In this document: positions 39,963 through 49,282 of the stretch, in pieces
Layout: each line of letters opens with the position of its first letter
Position numbering within the stretch: the first letter of the stretch is position 1
Assembly: GCF_030811215.1 (NCBI RefSeq)
Contig: NZ_JAUSQM010000001.1
Coordinates: forward strand, 3,878,001-3,942,000
Direction of reading: 5' to 3'
Length of the DNA: 64,000 bases
From: Nocardioides massiliensis
GTDB taxonomy: Bacteria; Actinomycetota; Actinomycetes; Propionibacteriales; Nocardioidaceae
Notes under the pieces: model-generated
What the model saw: the letters and a program-made list of their open reading frames with translations, nothing else
Told to the model about the DNA's origin: nothing
Databases searched by the model: none
Translations under genes and position numbers: made by a program

Positions 39963-40910
39963 CTATACGGGTTGCGGCTCTCGGTTGAGGGCCGCGTAGT
40001 GGGCTTGCTCGAACTCCACTGGGGTCATCATCCCAAGAGAGCCATGCAGGCGTCGGTTGTTGTACCAATCGACCCATCCAGCGGTGGCGTACTCGACGTC
40101 TCCGATGCTCCGGTAGGGGCCGGCGTGGAAGACCGTTGTGCGGACGCACTCGGTCTTGTACAGCCCGATCACGCACTCCATCAGGGCGTTGTCGTAGGCA
40201 TCGGCAACAGACCCGATCGAGGGCCGGATCCCTTCCTCGGCGAGGTGCTCAGTGAACGCGATCGATGTGTATTGCGACCCGGCGTCGGCGTGACCAATGA
40301 GCTCACCGGGCACCACAGGGTGGCCTTCGCGGTCGCGTTGCCACAGTGCCATCCGCAGCGGGACGTCGACCAGCTCGACGGCCTTGGTCGGTGCGACGTT
40401 CCAAGCAACGATCTTCTGAGCGAACACGTCGAGGATGAACGCGACATAGACGAACCCCGCCCAGGTGCGGACGTAGGTGAAGTCCATGACCCAGGTCCGG
40501 TTCGGTGCGGGGGCGGTGAAGTCCCGATCAAGGAGGTCGCCGGCCCGTTTGCCGTCCTTGGCAGGGATGGTGGTCCGGATGCCCTTGGAGCGTCGGATCC
40601 CTTGCAGGGACAGGGATCTCATCGCCCGGTCCACCGCGCCGGGCGACGCGTCGGGGCTGGTGCGCTGGACGAGCGCGGTCATCTTGCGACGCCCGTACAA
40701 ACCCTCCGGGGTCATCCGCCGTACGCCCTCGTGGTCGACCGTCCAGGCCAGGTCACGGACCAGGTTGGTGACGCTGGCGTCGGTGACCGTGCGGGCGGCA
40801 ACGGGTCGGTTGGTGCGTGCCCAGTCGCGGTAGGTCCGCGCGGCGATCTGGCAGCCCTGCTCACGCAGGACCCGACAGATCGACTCGACCGCGTGGCCTT
40901 CGGTGCGCAT
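39963..40910 (-). CDS. IS3-family transposase OrfB
   Basis: A 315-residue integrase-core product with DDE residues in VMDFTYVRTW, GHADAGSQYTS and the Glu region of DNALMECVIGLYKTE. In this family OrfB is normally made as an OrfAB fusion by -1 frameshifting at the end of OrfA. A TTTTC run lies near 40966-40972, where the frames cross. The displayed ATG may therefore not be the real initiation point. Confidence 0.9.
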   Translation of the reverse strand: MRTEGHAVESICRVLREQGCQIAARTYRDWARTNRPVAARTVTDASVTNLVRDLAWTVDHEGVRRMTPEGLYGRRKMTALVQRTSPDASPGAVDRAMRSLSLQGIRRSKGIRTTIPAKDGKRAGDLLDRDFTAPAPNRTWVMDFTYVRTWAGFVYVAFILDVFAQKIVAWNVAPTKAVELVDVPLRMALWQRDREGHPVVPGELIGHADAGSQYTSIAFTEHLAEEGIRPSIGSVADAYDNALMECVIGLYKTECVRTTVFHAGPYRSIGDVEYATAGWVDWYNNRRLHGSLGMMTPVEFEQAHYAALNREPQPV

Positions 40911-40930
40911 CTCGTCGATGAACGCGACGA

Positions 40931-41242
40931 TCAGCGGTTGCGGGGGTCGAGTTCCCCCGCGAAGAAAATTGAGGCCCGTCGGAGGATCTCGTTGTCCTCC
41001 TCGAGCCGGCGGACCTTGGCCTTCAGCTCCTTGATCTCAGCCAGCTCCTCGCTGGTCGCGCCCTGGCGCTGCCCGCCGTCGACCTGAGCCTGGACGACCC
41101 ACCGGCGGACGGTCTCCTTGCCCAGCCCCTCGCGTCGGGCAACGGACTCGGCGGCCGCGGTCAGCGACGGGTACTCCGGCAAGTGCTCCAGCACCTGCCG
41201 CACGCACCGCTCCTTGACCGCGGGATCGATCTTCTTCGGCAT
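40931..41242 (-). CDS. IS3-family OrfA (helix-turn-helix protein)
   Basis: A 103-residue DNA-binding partner of the IS3 transposase. It has a helix-turn-helix (SLTAAAESVARREGLGKETVRRWV) and a C-terminal leucine-zipper-like helix (ELKAKVRRLEEDNEILRRA). The end contains the possible frameshift region leading into OrfB. It starts at the ATG at 41242. Confidence 0.9.
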   Translation of the reverse strand: MPKKIDPAVKERCVRQVLEHLPEYPSLTAAAESVARREGLGKETVRRWVVQAQVDGGQRQGATSEELAEIKELKAKVRRLEEDNEILRRASIFFAGELDPRNR

Positions 41243-41292
41243 GCTGCCATCCTCTCGAACTCAAAAGGATGCGGCATCAAACCTGGGGCGCT

Positions 41293-42492
41293 TCAGATGA
41301 CCTGCTCGACCAGGGCGTGGTCGCGGTGACGCTGATCGGCCTCGATCGTGGACAGGGTGCTGTTGGTGATGAAGGCGTGGTGGCGGTAGGTGGCGAACAG
41401 CTCGCCCTGTTCGCTGCCGTCAGATGCCAGTGGCTGGACTCGCTTGACGCGGCGCACGACCAGACGACACGACACGTGCTCGGCCTTGCGTCGGCCGGTG
41501 AACGCAGTGAACGGCACTTCAGCGACCTCGGCGTCGCTGACCCAGCGTTGCTCGACCTCGTCGAAGACCGCGTTCGGGTAGGCGATCGCGGTCCACTCGC
41601 CCGGGTCGATGCTGGCGATCGCCGCGGTCACCGACGGGGTCATCCGGGCGGTGACCGAGAACCAGGCTTGGTGGCGCAGCGCGGTCCCGACGAACGCCCA
41701 GCCGTAGTAGGCCGAGTCCGCGCGAGCCAAGATCCGCCCGGTCACGCCAGCAGCCCGGGCGGTGGTGATCGCCTGTGCCAGCAACCGGCCGCAACCCGTG
41801 GCGGAGGCAGTGTTGCCCTTACGGAGCCGGGCACGCGCGATCACCGGCGCAGCGGTCGGAGTCGAGATCGTGGCGAGCTGGACGTTCAGCCCCCTGGCGC
41901 CGGTGTAGCCGAACGCGGCCCCCTGCTTGGCATAGCCGTGGACCTCACGCACGGTGTCATCGACATCGAGGAACGCGATCCCCTCCGCGCCGCCACCGGC
42001 CAGCAGTCCAGGCACCCGCGCGGCAAGCCCGGACAGCAGTCCGCCGCCGATCTTGTCGAGCTGCTGGACATGGCCGTGGGTGAAGGAACGCAGGAACGTG
42101 CCCAGCGTCGAGGGCGCCCGAACCCCGGCGAACAACCGATCCATCCCGCCGTGGCGCAGCAGGTCGAGGTCATCGATGGAGTCCGCACCGGCGAGCATCC
42201 CGCCGACGACCGCGGCGGTCTTCGCCGAGGCGTTGGGCGAGGCCACCGTCAGGCCCTCGAGGAGGTCGTAGAAGCCGGCAGATCCGGCCAGCCGCAGCGC
42301 CGGTACCAGACCTGCGGCCGACACCAGATTCGGGTCATCGAACACAGGTCGGATCGTGTGAGAAGGTTTCACTTACGAGGTGCCTCTCGTGAGCGGTTGG
42401 GTGACGACGTCGCAATCGACATCTTCCCTGCTCAGGAGGGCACCTCGTTCTACGCCACGCTCACAGACCCCACCGCAGCCGGTGGATCAGGG
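41293..42492 (-). mobile_element. IS1380-family element, copy 1, truncated by IS3
   Basis: The transposase runs from the ATG at 42372 to 41293 (359 residues, MKPSHTIRPVFDDPNLVSAA, FLDVDDTVREVHGYAKQGAA). It ends after VEQVI because the IS3 terminal TGA supplies a stop. The intact relative at 56694-58073 has 100 more residues. The upstream end survives to GGTGGATCAGGG at 42492; the other end is missing. Inactive on its own. Confidence 0.88.
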
Positions 42493-42521
42493 CTCAGGCC
42501 GGCCTGCAGAGATCCGTCGAC

Positions 42522-42811
42522 ATGATCAAGGAGCAACCGGTTCACCCGACGAATCCTGACCCGCGAATGATCATGGGGCACGGGGATCCAAATGATCCCG
42601 ACGCCCGCATCCCTGCCGAGTGGCGTCGCACAGAGACGATCGCGAAGCTCAGTCCGGGTGGCGACGCGGCGTTGCTACGGCCGAACACTCGGCCAAGGCG
42701 ACTCTTCTCGGCTGGTTTGGCGCCGGCGAGCCAATCGTCATCAGGGGCGTCCACCTCCTGGACTTCAAGGAGAAGCTCGCTGCTCACCCGCCGGAGATCA
42801 CTAGTTCATAG
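42522..42811 (+). pseudogene. possible frameshifted hypothetical gene
   Basis: A plausible N-terminus (MIKEQPVHPTNPDPRMIMGH, GDPNDPDARIPAEWRRTETI) in one frame gives way, near 42665-42685, to a plausible C-terminus in another (KATLLGWFGAGEPIVIRGVH, LLDFKEKLAAHPPEI, stop at 42809-42811). No family recognised; low confidence that it was ever one gene. Confidence 0.25.
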
Positions 42812-42876
42812 CTTGACCGTTCGGCTGCGGCATACCGCCGCGAAGACTCGCCTGCGCACTCCCGGCTTGGTCTTTG

Positions 42877-43182
42877 CTACCAGCTCTGCGGATCAGTGCC
42901 GATCACCGTGACGAGCGCCGAACCGTGCTCGACTTGAGCGATCAGGCCCTGCTGTCTGAGCTCCAACTTGATCACCTGGGTGCGTCGATCTGCCTGGCTC
43001 CGCGAGAGCCGCCGCATCCTGCTCAGGCAGTTTGAGATCGGGAACCAGAGGGTCACGCCGTGACCACCTATGGGTCGCGCCTCCTCCCAGATCGCCTCAT
43101 AGACCGCCGAAGCGTCACGGGTGAGAAGTACCCCAGGACCGGTCATGTTCGCAGGATCTAACAGCTCGCGAACGCTAGGCAA
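42877..43182 (-). CDS. hypothetical protein
   Basis: A 101-residue product (MPSVRELLDPANMTGPGVLL ... VTLWFPISNCLSRMRRLSRS) with mixed polar and hydrophobic composition that looks protein-like. No family, signal or membrane helix is evident. Just upstream (43175-43399, same strand) another short frame begins MALEARFKAHQWVAAERVDL and then loses coding character, so the stretch 42811-43464 may be debris of one or two broken genes. Low GC relative to the core suggests foreign origin. Confidence 0.3.
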   Translation of the reverse strand: MPSVRELLDPANMTGPGVLLTRDASAVYEAIWEEARPIGGHGVTLWFPISNCLSRMRRLSRSQADRRTQVIKLELRQQGLIAQVEHGSALVTVIGTDPQSW

Positions 43183-43528
43183 GCGGCGTCCGTCGCATCA
43201 GTTGGCCAGTGCCCGGTCGCGACGGGGTCGTAGCGGCCAAGTACGGGGTGCAGTGTGAGACCGGGGTTGCGACGGACGAGCGTCTTACCGCCGCGTCGCG
43301 GGTGCGGCCGATCTTCAGAGACTTCGGTTCATACCTAGCGAGATCGACACGCTCTGCAGCGACCCATTGATGCGCCTTGAAACGGGCTTCGAGAGCCAAG
43401 GGGCCTCTCTCTCACCACGAGAACATGCTCAGACGCACGAATGCGGCTCAGCATTCTGGCCAGGTGTCAATGGCCAAGTTGTGGTCCCCGCTGGTGGCCA
43501 ACTGAAAGTCCCCACTCTTCGCTGAGGT

Positions 43529-44308
43529 TCAGTGGGTCTTGAGTTGGGTTCCTCCGTTCGTTCGGGCTTGTCTCATGCGGTAGGAGTCGCCGTCGGTGAC
43601 GACGGTGTGGCAGTGGTGCAGGAGCCGGTCGAGCATGCTGACCGCGGTGGTGTGCTCGGGCAGGAACCGGCCCCAGGACTCGAATGGCCAGTGGGATGCG
43701 ATTCCGAGCGAGCGGCGTTCGTAGGCGGCCGCGACGAACCGGAACAACAGTTGGGCGCCGGTGTCGTCCAGCGGGGCGAATCCGAGCTCGTCGACGACGA
43801 TGAGGTCGTTGCGCAGCACGGCCTCGATGACCTTTCCGACGGAGTTGTCGGCCAGCCCTCGGTAGAGGGTCTCGACGAGCTCGGCGGCGGTGAAGTATCG
43901 GACTCGGTGCCCTGCCTCGACCGCGGCGATGCCGAGCGCGATCAGGGTGTGGGACTTCCCGGTGCCGGCCGGGCCGATCATGCACACGTTCTCGGCCGCG
44001 CGGATCCACTCCAGGCTGGCCAGGTAGTCGAACGTCGCTGTGGGGATCGATGAGGCGGCGACGTCGAACTCCTCGAGTGTCTTGGTCACGGGGAACCCTG
44101 CTTGGCGCGTCCGGGCTCGTCGGTTGGACTCATCGCGCGAGGCGATTTCGGCCTCGACGAGGGTGCGGAGGAACTCCTCAGGGTTCCAGCGTTGGGTCTT
44201 GGCGGTGAGGAGCAGCTCGGGTGCCAGCCGGCGCATCGCGGCCATCTTCAACCGCTTCAGACCCTCGTTCAGATCCGCCGGCAGCGGCGGCGGGGACGTC
44301 GCGGTCAT
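43529..44308 (-). CDS. istB: IS21-family helper ATPase IstB
   Basis: A 259-residue AAA+ ATPase with Walker A GPAGTGKSHTLIALG and Walker B LIVVDELGFAPLDD. IstB assembles on DNA and activates the IstA transposase. The start overlaps the istA stop by 4 bp, the usual IS21 arrangement. Confidence 0.95.
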   Translation of the reverse strand: MTATSPPPLPADLNEGLKRLKMAAMRRLAPELLLTAKTQRWNPEEFLRTLVEAEIASRDESNRRARTRQAGFPVTKTLEEFDVAASSIPTATFDYLASLEWIRAAENVCMIGPAGTGKSHTLIALGIAAVEAGHRVRYFTAAELVETLYRGLADNSVGKVIEAVLRNDLIVVDELGFAPLDDTGAQLLFRFVAAAYERRSLGIASHWPFESWGRFLPEHTTAVSMLDRLLHHCHTVVTDGDSYRMRQARTNGGTQLKTH

Positions 44309-45852
44309 GCTCCCTCACCACCCTCGGAATCGGGACTGGTGCCGGAGCCGATGCGGTAGGCCTCCAGTGACCTGGTCGGGACGGTGGGCAGCGTCATCAC
44401 CAGTGCCTGTCCCGCGGCAGTCGGTCGGGGTGCGTGTCCGTTGGTGGCCAGGATCGACCGGACGTCCGCAGCGCGCCATCGCCCGAACGCCACCGCCCGT
44501 TGCAGTGCCGTGAGCAGCGGACCGGTGCCATGCGCGGCGCCCAGGGTGAGGATCTCGGCGATCTCGCTGCCGAGCTTGGTCACCCCAGCTGCTGCCGCAC
44601 CAGTCAGGAACTCCTCGGCGACCGGGCCCAGAGCGAGGAACTCCCGCTCCGCTGCCGTGCGGGGTCGAGCACCACGGCGCGGGGTGGCAGGACGTGGCCG
44701 GTCGTAGTGGGCATCGACGATGCTGGTCTCGCCCGGCGCGACCAGTTGGTGTTCGGCATGGACTTCGCCGGTCACCGGCTCGATCACCCGCAACACCCGA
44801 TCGCGGTCGTCAACCAGCACGGTCACCGTGGTGCCGATCAGACGGTTCGGCACCGAGTAGCGGGCCGAGGCGAACCGGATGCACGACAGTTTGTCGACCT
44901 TTCTCGTGATCGGCTTGGGGCCAACCTCCAACCGCAGCGACGGCAGCTCGCCGAGCACCTCTCGCTCGGTGTCGAGCCGCTCGACCGGGACCGCCTGGAT
45001 CTCGCTGTGACGGCGTCGGTTGACCTCCTCGGACCACGCCTTCGCGCGGGTGTTCAACCCAGCCAGACCCTCGGCCCACGGGTCGTCGTCGAGCTCGAGG
45101 GGGACCAGAAGGTCGTCCTTGGCATAGCCGACCAGGTTCTCCACGATCCCCTTGGACTCCGGGTCCGCGGCGTGGCAGAAGTCGGGACGGAACCGGTAGT
45201 GGGTGGCGAACCGGACATAGTCCGGCGCGGGGACGACGACGTTCGCGACCACGCCGCCCTTCAAGCAACCCATGCGGTCGGCGAGCACGACCTTCGGGAC
45301 CCCGCCGAGGACCTCGAAGCACTCTGCCAGCATCGCCAGCGTGGTCGCCTGCTGCTCATCGGCAGCGAAGCGGACGAACCGGAACCGCGACCAGGCGAGC
45401 ACCGCGCAGAACACGTGGACCTTGCGGCCCGCGAGGATCTCCTCGCCCCAGTCGATCGCCAGCACCTCACCAGGCGACCACACCGCCGGACGACGCCCAC
45501 CCGCGCGGGCCTGACCGAGTCGCCATTGGCGCTTCGCGGTCGCGACCAGCCGCCGGAAGTTGCGATCAGAGCCCTTATAGCCAGCCGCTCGCGCGGCCGG
45601 CAGCAGCCGCTTGGCGCTGATCTTGCCGACGGTCTTGGCCACGGCCTCGGCGACCAGGTCGGCGACCTCGTCGTAGTTCTTCGCCCGCGGCGCCCGCGGT
45701 GGCCGATGAGCACCCTTGCTGAGCAGCTCGTGTGCGGTGACGATCCGCTTCACCGTCTTGTGGGTCGTGCCGCAGATCTCCGCGGCTCCCCGATAAGTGC
45801 CTACGTCTCGGTAGGCGGCAATCACGTCCATTCGTTCCTGCGCGTTCTTCAA
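44305..45852 (-). CDS. istA: IS21-family transposase IstA
   Basis: A DDE transposase of about 515 residues with an N-terminal helix-turn-helix (YRGAAEICGTTHKTVKRIV) and a catalytic core (VLAIDWGEEILAGRK, VVLADRMGCLKGG, and PESKGIVENLVGYAK with the Glu). The frame opens at 45906, but the TTG at 45852 has AGGGG six bases upstream and begins the usual family N-terminus (KNAQERMDVIAAYR), so it is preferred. Intact. Confidence 0.9.
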   Translation of the reverse strand: MKNAQERMDVIAAYRDVGTYRGAAEICGTTHKTVKRIVTAHELLSKGAHRPPRAPRAKNYDEVADLVAEAVAKTVGKISAKRLLPAARAAGYKGSDRNFRRLVATAKRQWRLGQARAGGRRPAVWSPGEVLAIDWGEEILAGRKVHVFCAVLAWSRFRFVRFAADEQQATTLAMLAECFEVLGGVPKVVLADRMGCLKGGVVANVVVPAPDYVRFATHYRFRPDFCHAADPESKGIVENLVGYAKDDLLVPLELDDDPWAEGLAGLNTRAKAWSEEVNRRRHSEIQAVPVERLDTEREVLGELPSLRLEVGPKPITRKVDKLSCIRFASARYSVPNRLIGTTVTVLVDDRDRVLRVIEPVTGEVHAEHQLVAPGETSIVDAHYDRPRPATPRRGARPRTAAEREFLALGPVAEEFLTGAAAAGVTKLGSEIAEILTLGAAHGTGPLLTALQRAVAFGRWRAADVRSILATNGHAPRPTAAGQALVMTLPTVPTRSLEAYRIGSGTSPDSEGGEGA

Positions 45853-46041
45853 TGGAGACCCCTGCGTGGTGCTCGGTGACTTGGTTGGCACCACCACCGT
45901 CACCACGCAGGGACCTCACCGTCGGCTACGACACGACGCGAAGAGTGGGGACTTCAATCTGGCCACCAACGGGGACCACTACCTGGCCACCAGTGGGGAC
46001 TTTTTCATGGCCACGGACACCAGGCTCTGAGTGTGGACGTG

Positions 46042-46770
46042 CTACGTGCAGTTCGCCTCGTACCAGTCGTTCATCGCGATGTTGACAGCGTTGGCCGTGT
46101 AGAGGGTGTGTGTCGTGTTGTAGGTGGTCAGTTTCGTGTTCGATTCATTGAGGTTCTGGCGAAAGACCCCGTCCATCGCCAAGGGGGCACCGACCTTCGC
46201 CCCGCCGGCCGCAGCGGCCAACTTGCTCGCTTGGTTGACGACGTCTCCCATGTAGACGACGTCCGCGATGCCGCTGCCGCTGGCGCCCGCCTTGATCATC
46301 AGAGCCCGGCCGTAGGACATGCCGATGCCGACCCTGATCGGGGTCTGATAGTTCTTCTTCAGGAGCTTGTAGTTCAGAACCTTCATGAGGGAGTTCGCTT
46401 GGGCTGCCATCGAGAAGACCGCGTCGATGTCGGGTTTGCTCGGGGTGTTGAAAACGCCCCAGACGCAGTCTCCGACGATGTTGATCTCGCGTGCCGTCGA
46501 ATTCCCGTTCATGATCGAGACCATCTCGGAGATGAAGGCTCGGTACAGCTTTGCTAGGGCTGGCCTGTTGTAGATGCTAGGTAGCTCAGACGAATCCCGG
46601 ATGTCGACGAAGAGCGCCGAGCAGTACGCGTAAAACCCGTTTGTGTAGGTCAGCGTGTCACGGTCGGGCAGGGATTTTTTCTCCTCGAAGTTCGTGCTCG
46701 GCTGCTCGAGGATTTCATCGATCCTGGCGAAGGAATCGACGTGCTTGTACTCCCTGTGGTTGCTATCCAT
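46042..46770 (-). CDS. Pycsar-type nucleotidyl cyclase (putative pyrimidine cyclase PycC)
   Basis: A 242-residue soluble class III-like cyclase domain with no partner domain. The metal-binding Asp residues are Asp56 in LFVDIRDSSELP and Asp101 in NIVGDCVWGVF. VGIGMSYGRALM forms the core strand. The substrate-loop motif is GDVVNQASKLAAA with Asn179; Lys183 is where many adenylyl cyclases have the transition-state Arg. Directly upstream and overlapping by 8 bp is a TM effector of the Pycsar class. In known Pycsar systems the cyclase makes cCMP or cUMP on phage infection. ATG 46770 is preferred over 46812, which lies deep in the effector gene. The region is poorer in GC than its neighbours. Confidence 0.8.
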   Translation of the reverse strand: MDSNHREYKHVDSFARIDEILEQPSTNFEEKKSLPDRDTLTYTNGFYAYCSALFVDIRDSSELPSIYNRPALAKLYRAFISEMVSIMNGNSTAREINIVGDCVWGVFNTPSKPDIDAVFSMAAQANSLMKVLNYKLLKKNYQTPIRVGIGMSYGRALMIKAGASGSGIADVVYMGDVVNQASKLAAAAGGAKVGAPLAMDGVFRQNLNESNTKLTTYNTTHTLYTANAVNIAMNDWYEANCT

Positions 46771-47365
46771 CCCATATTCCCATCGAGAGCAGAGCCAGCC
46801 GAACGCTGACAACGGACAAGGCCATGGCTGAGCCGATCAGGGCGACCATCGCCCACCCTGCCCAGCGGAACTTGCGGCGAGCGACCCGAGCGTTGGCCCA
46901 GACTTGTTGTCCGAGCTGCTCAAGAAGTCCATCCGGGTCTGCGACCAGGCCTTTGAGGGCGGCCACGTACTCGGCGCCCTGATTGTTCCGCGGGTACTTG
47001 CGGGCGATGTGGTCGAAGTAGAGGAGGCTCGTTGGCGGTTCAGTCGCCCTGAGGCGAGGCCACAGCGCCACCACTGCCGCGATGCCGGCGGCGAACGCGA
47101 GAGCGCCCGAAGCAGGGCCAAAGATCTTGATCGTCAGGCTGAACACGGTCTGGTCCTTGACTAAGCTGAACAGCACGCCGCCGATCACGCCGGCGGTGGC
47201 GAGCGCGGCTGCCGCCTTCGTCTCGGCGTGACGAACCCATTCATTTACTAACCCGACGGCCTTCCACGCTTCCGCCGCATCGACTGGCGCGCTCGCGTCT
47301 TCCTCAACTTCGGTGACCGGGGCGCTCGCACGGTAACGGTGTCGAAGCCGTCGGGTTCGGGACAT
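46763..47365 (-). CDS. Pycsar-type transmembrane effector (DUF5706-like, PycTM)
   Basis: A 200-residue membrane protein. After a charged N-terminus comes the family block NEWVRHAETKAAAALATAGV with the first helix (~50-70), a second helix (FGPASGALAFAAGIAAVVAL, ~82-102), a cytoplasmic segment (SLLYFDHIARKY ... LLEQLGQQVWANARVARRKF) and a third helix (~168-190). The same layout occurs in Pycsar and CBASS TM effectors, which damage the membrane when bound by a cyclic nucleotide. It is first in the two-gene operon. Between 47365 and 47525 lies the presumed promoter; no clear boxes were seen. Confidence 0.78.
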   Translation of the reverse strand: MSRTRRLRHRYRASAPVTEVEEDASAPVDAAEAWKAVGLVNEWVRHAETKAAAALATAGVIGGVLFSLVKDQTVFSLTIKIFGPASGALAFAAGIAAVVALWPRLRATEPPTSLLYFDHIARKYPRNNQGAEYVAALKGLVADPDGLLEQLGQQVWANARVARRKFRWAGWAMVALIGSAMALSVVSVRLALLSMGIWDG

Positions 47366-47528
47366 GCACGAAGTCTCTCAGGGACAGCCGACAGACAGGG
47401 AGTTCCTCAACGAGCCCCTCCATCGCACTTGCAACTTTGAGAGCCCCGCTTGTCTCAACGACAGGTCGATGAAACATTGGTGCCAAGTATTGTGGGCTAC
47501 GTCGTACCGCTGCCTGAGGGCGACCTAG

Positions 47529-48475
47529 GGCGTGTCTGACAAAGATTGGGCGGTAGGTCTGGGAACGTTCGGGTCGTGTCGCGTTTCCAGATGCTCTCCG
47601 ATGCCCAGTGGTCGTTGATCGAGGACCTGCTTCCGAAGCCGACGGGGCGCCAGGGTCGCCCGTTTGCTGATGCGCGCCAGGTCGTGGAGGGCATCATCTA
47701 CCGCTACCGAACCGGGATCGCCTGGCGCGATTCGCCCGAGGTGTACGGGCCATGGCAGACGTTGTGGACCTGGCATCGACGGATGGCCGAGGACGGCACG
47801 TGGGACACCGTGCTGGACCGGTTGACCGCTGCGGCCGATGCTGCCGGGCTGGTCGATTGGTCGCTGTCGGTGGACTCCACGATCGCGCGTGCTCACCAGC
47901 ACGCGACGAACACCACGCGCCTCACAGGGGGCTGGATCGAGTTACACGAATACACCCGATCGGCTCGCGGAGCCGCCTGACCACGCGATCGGGCGTTCCC
48001 GCGGCGGGTTGTCGACCAAGATCCACTCCCTGGTCGAGGGCCACGGCCTACCGATGGTGGTGCTGCTCAGTCCCGGGCAGGCGGGCGATTCGCCGATGTT
48101 CGGGCCGTTGATGGCGCACCTGCGCGTCGCGCAGCCGGTCGGGCGAGCACGAACCAGACCCGACCTCGTGCGCGCGGACAAGGCCTACTCCTCACGCGCG
48201 ATCCGCACTCATCTGCGCCAGCGCGGCATCCGCGCAGCCATCCCTGAGCCTTCCGACCAACAAGGACACCGCCGACGGCGAGGATCGCGCGGCGGACGAC
48301 CGCCGGCTTTCGACGCCGAGATCTACAAGGGACGCAACGTCGTCGAGCGCCGCTTCTGCCACCTCAAGCAGTGGCGCGGACTCGCCACCCGCTACGACAA
48401 GCTCGCCATCACCTACCGCGCAGCCGCTGTCCTCAACGCCGTGATCGCCTGGACCCGACATTTGTCAGACATGCC
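47529..48475. mobile_element. IS5-family (IS427-like) insertion sequence
   Basis: A 947-bp element with terminal repeats GGCGTGTCTGACAAA and, inverted, GGCATGTCTGACAAA. CTAG lies at both edges (47525-47528 and 48476-48479); the true duplication may be only the TA inside it. It lies between the Pycsar operon and a three-gene unknown operon. Confidence 0.85.
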
Positions 48476-48479
48476 CTAG
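47576..48479 (+). CDS. IS5-family transposase in two frames (OrfA/OrfB)
   Basis: OrfA runs from GTG 47576 to 47980 (LSDAQWSLIEDLLPKP, GIAWRDSPEVYGPWQTLWTW, WSLSVDSTIARAHQHA with the first Asp). The second half is in another frame to 48479 (PDHAIGRSRGGLSTKIH, ADKAYSSRAIR with the second Asp, NVVERRFCHLKQWRGLATRY with the Glu). The frames meet around 47945-47985. Members of this group are naturally split and joined by ribosomal frameshifting, so the element may be functional. Confidence 0.82.
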
Positions 48480-48808
48480 GCCTAACGGAGCGGCGGACTC
48501 ATTTGGCCGCAGACTCAGTTCTTGGGGCCTGTTGGGCTTGCTCGCCTTCTTCGGCTTCGGCGCATCTGCTTGCGGAACCGCGCTTGCCGGCACGGCTCTT
48601 CAGATGTCCTTTGGCCTTGCCCCGTTGCTCACCATGGCGTACGTGTCAGGCGACGCGTCGCCAGTGGCAACGCCGGAACGAAGGATGCACGCAGGTGCCC
48701 CACGGATGAGCAAGCCGCGACCTGGATTTTGCCGCCGCGAATCGCCGGCGGCCAACTCAACGGCGCGCGTCCATCGCCGTGGCGCAGCTAAGTCCTAGCG
48801 TCGTTCGC
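48480..48808. other. no gene recognised; leader of the three-gene unknown operon
   Basis: The 330 bp between the IS5 element and the first unknown gene contain only short frames without protein-like composition. Near its end TAGCGT (48796-48801) lies seven bases before the GTG at 48809 and could be a -10 element for a leaderless transcript. Confidence 0.5.
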
Positions 48809-49261
48809 GTGACGCAGAATCGACTCCCCGACCGCTGGCACAGCCGCGACTTCCCGGTGCTGCTCGAGGCCGCACGACTCCTCGACGCTGGCGAGATGCC
48901 AGTCAGCTCCGACGACATCGCGGCCAACGTCGGGTTCGACGAAGACGACATCATCGCAGCGCTACAGGCCCTACACGGCACGTACACGACGGGAGAGGCA
49001 CTCGACTCGCTCGGCGGTGTCCTGGGCTTTTTCATCACCGGCCTCACAGAGCGCGGCCGACGCGCCACAGGACTATGGCCCGACGAGGAACAAGCCGCCG
49101 ACGCACTCGTGGAACTCCTCACAAAGGCCGGAGACAAAGTCCAGGACGAGGAAGACGCGAGCGCTCTCAAGCGCGCCGGCCGACTCCTCCGCGGCGTGCC
49201 CGCCAGCGTGCTTGCCGACGTCACCGCCGCGCTCATCCGCCAGCAGACCGGCCTCACCTGA
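48809..49261 (+). CDS. hypothetical protein with possible winged-helix start (unknown operon, gene 1)
   Basis: A 150-residue soluble protein. The N-terminal half looks like a small DNA-binding or interaction wing (VLLEAARLLDAGEMPVSSDD, IAANVGFDEDDIIAALQALHGTY). The second half is helical (LTERGRRATGLWPDEEQAADALVELLTKA). It contains no Cys or membrane helix. The start is the GTG at 48809, which has a -10-like element at leaderless distance; the in-frame GTG at 48779 is the alternative. Genes 2 and 3 follow at 21 and 3 bp. Function unknown. Confidence 0.7.
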   Translation: MTQNRLPDRWHSRDFPVLLEAARLLDAGEMPVSSDDIAANVGFDEDDIIAALQALHGTYTTGEALDSLGGVLGFFITGLTERGRRATGLWPDEEQAADALVELLTKAGDKVQDEEDASALKRAGRLLRGVPASVLADVTAALIRQQTGLT

Positions 49262-49282
49262 CCGATCGGAGAATCCAACGCG

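Larger units (their letters stand above)
39936..41295. mobile_element. IS3-family insertion sequence, complete
   Basis: A 1360-bp element with terminal inverted repeats TGAAGCGCCCCAGGTT at 39936-39951 and, inverted, 41280-41295. It carries orfA and orfB. No duplicated target is visible (left flank GTTTCT, right flank GATGAC), so one side has been rearranged after insertion. Its right end cuts into an IS1380-type transposase. Confidence 0.85.
43465..46019. mobile_element. IS21-family insertion sequence, complete
   Basis: A 2555-bp element starting TGTCAATGGCCA and ending, inverted, TGTCCGTGGCCA. Subterminal repeats of the form GTGGTCCCCG..TGGTGGCCA and AAGTCCCCAC recur at both ends. Direct repeats CCAGG at 43460-43464 and 46020-46024 are the target duplication. 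It carries istA and istB intact. Confidence 0.9.

Noticed and set aside
47576-48479. Calling the IS5 transposase a dead pseudogene
   Set aside because: IS427-group elements are naturally split and expressed by frameshifting, and both halves and both ends are intact.
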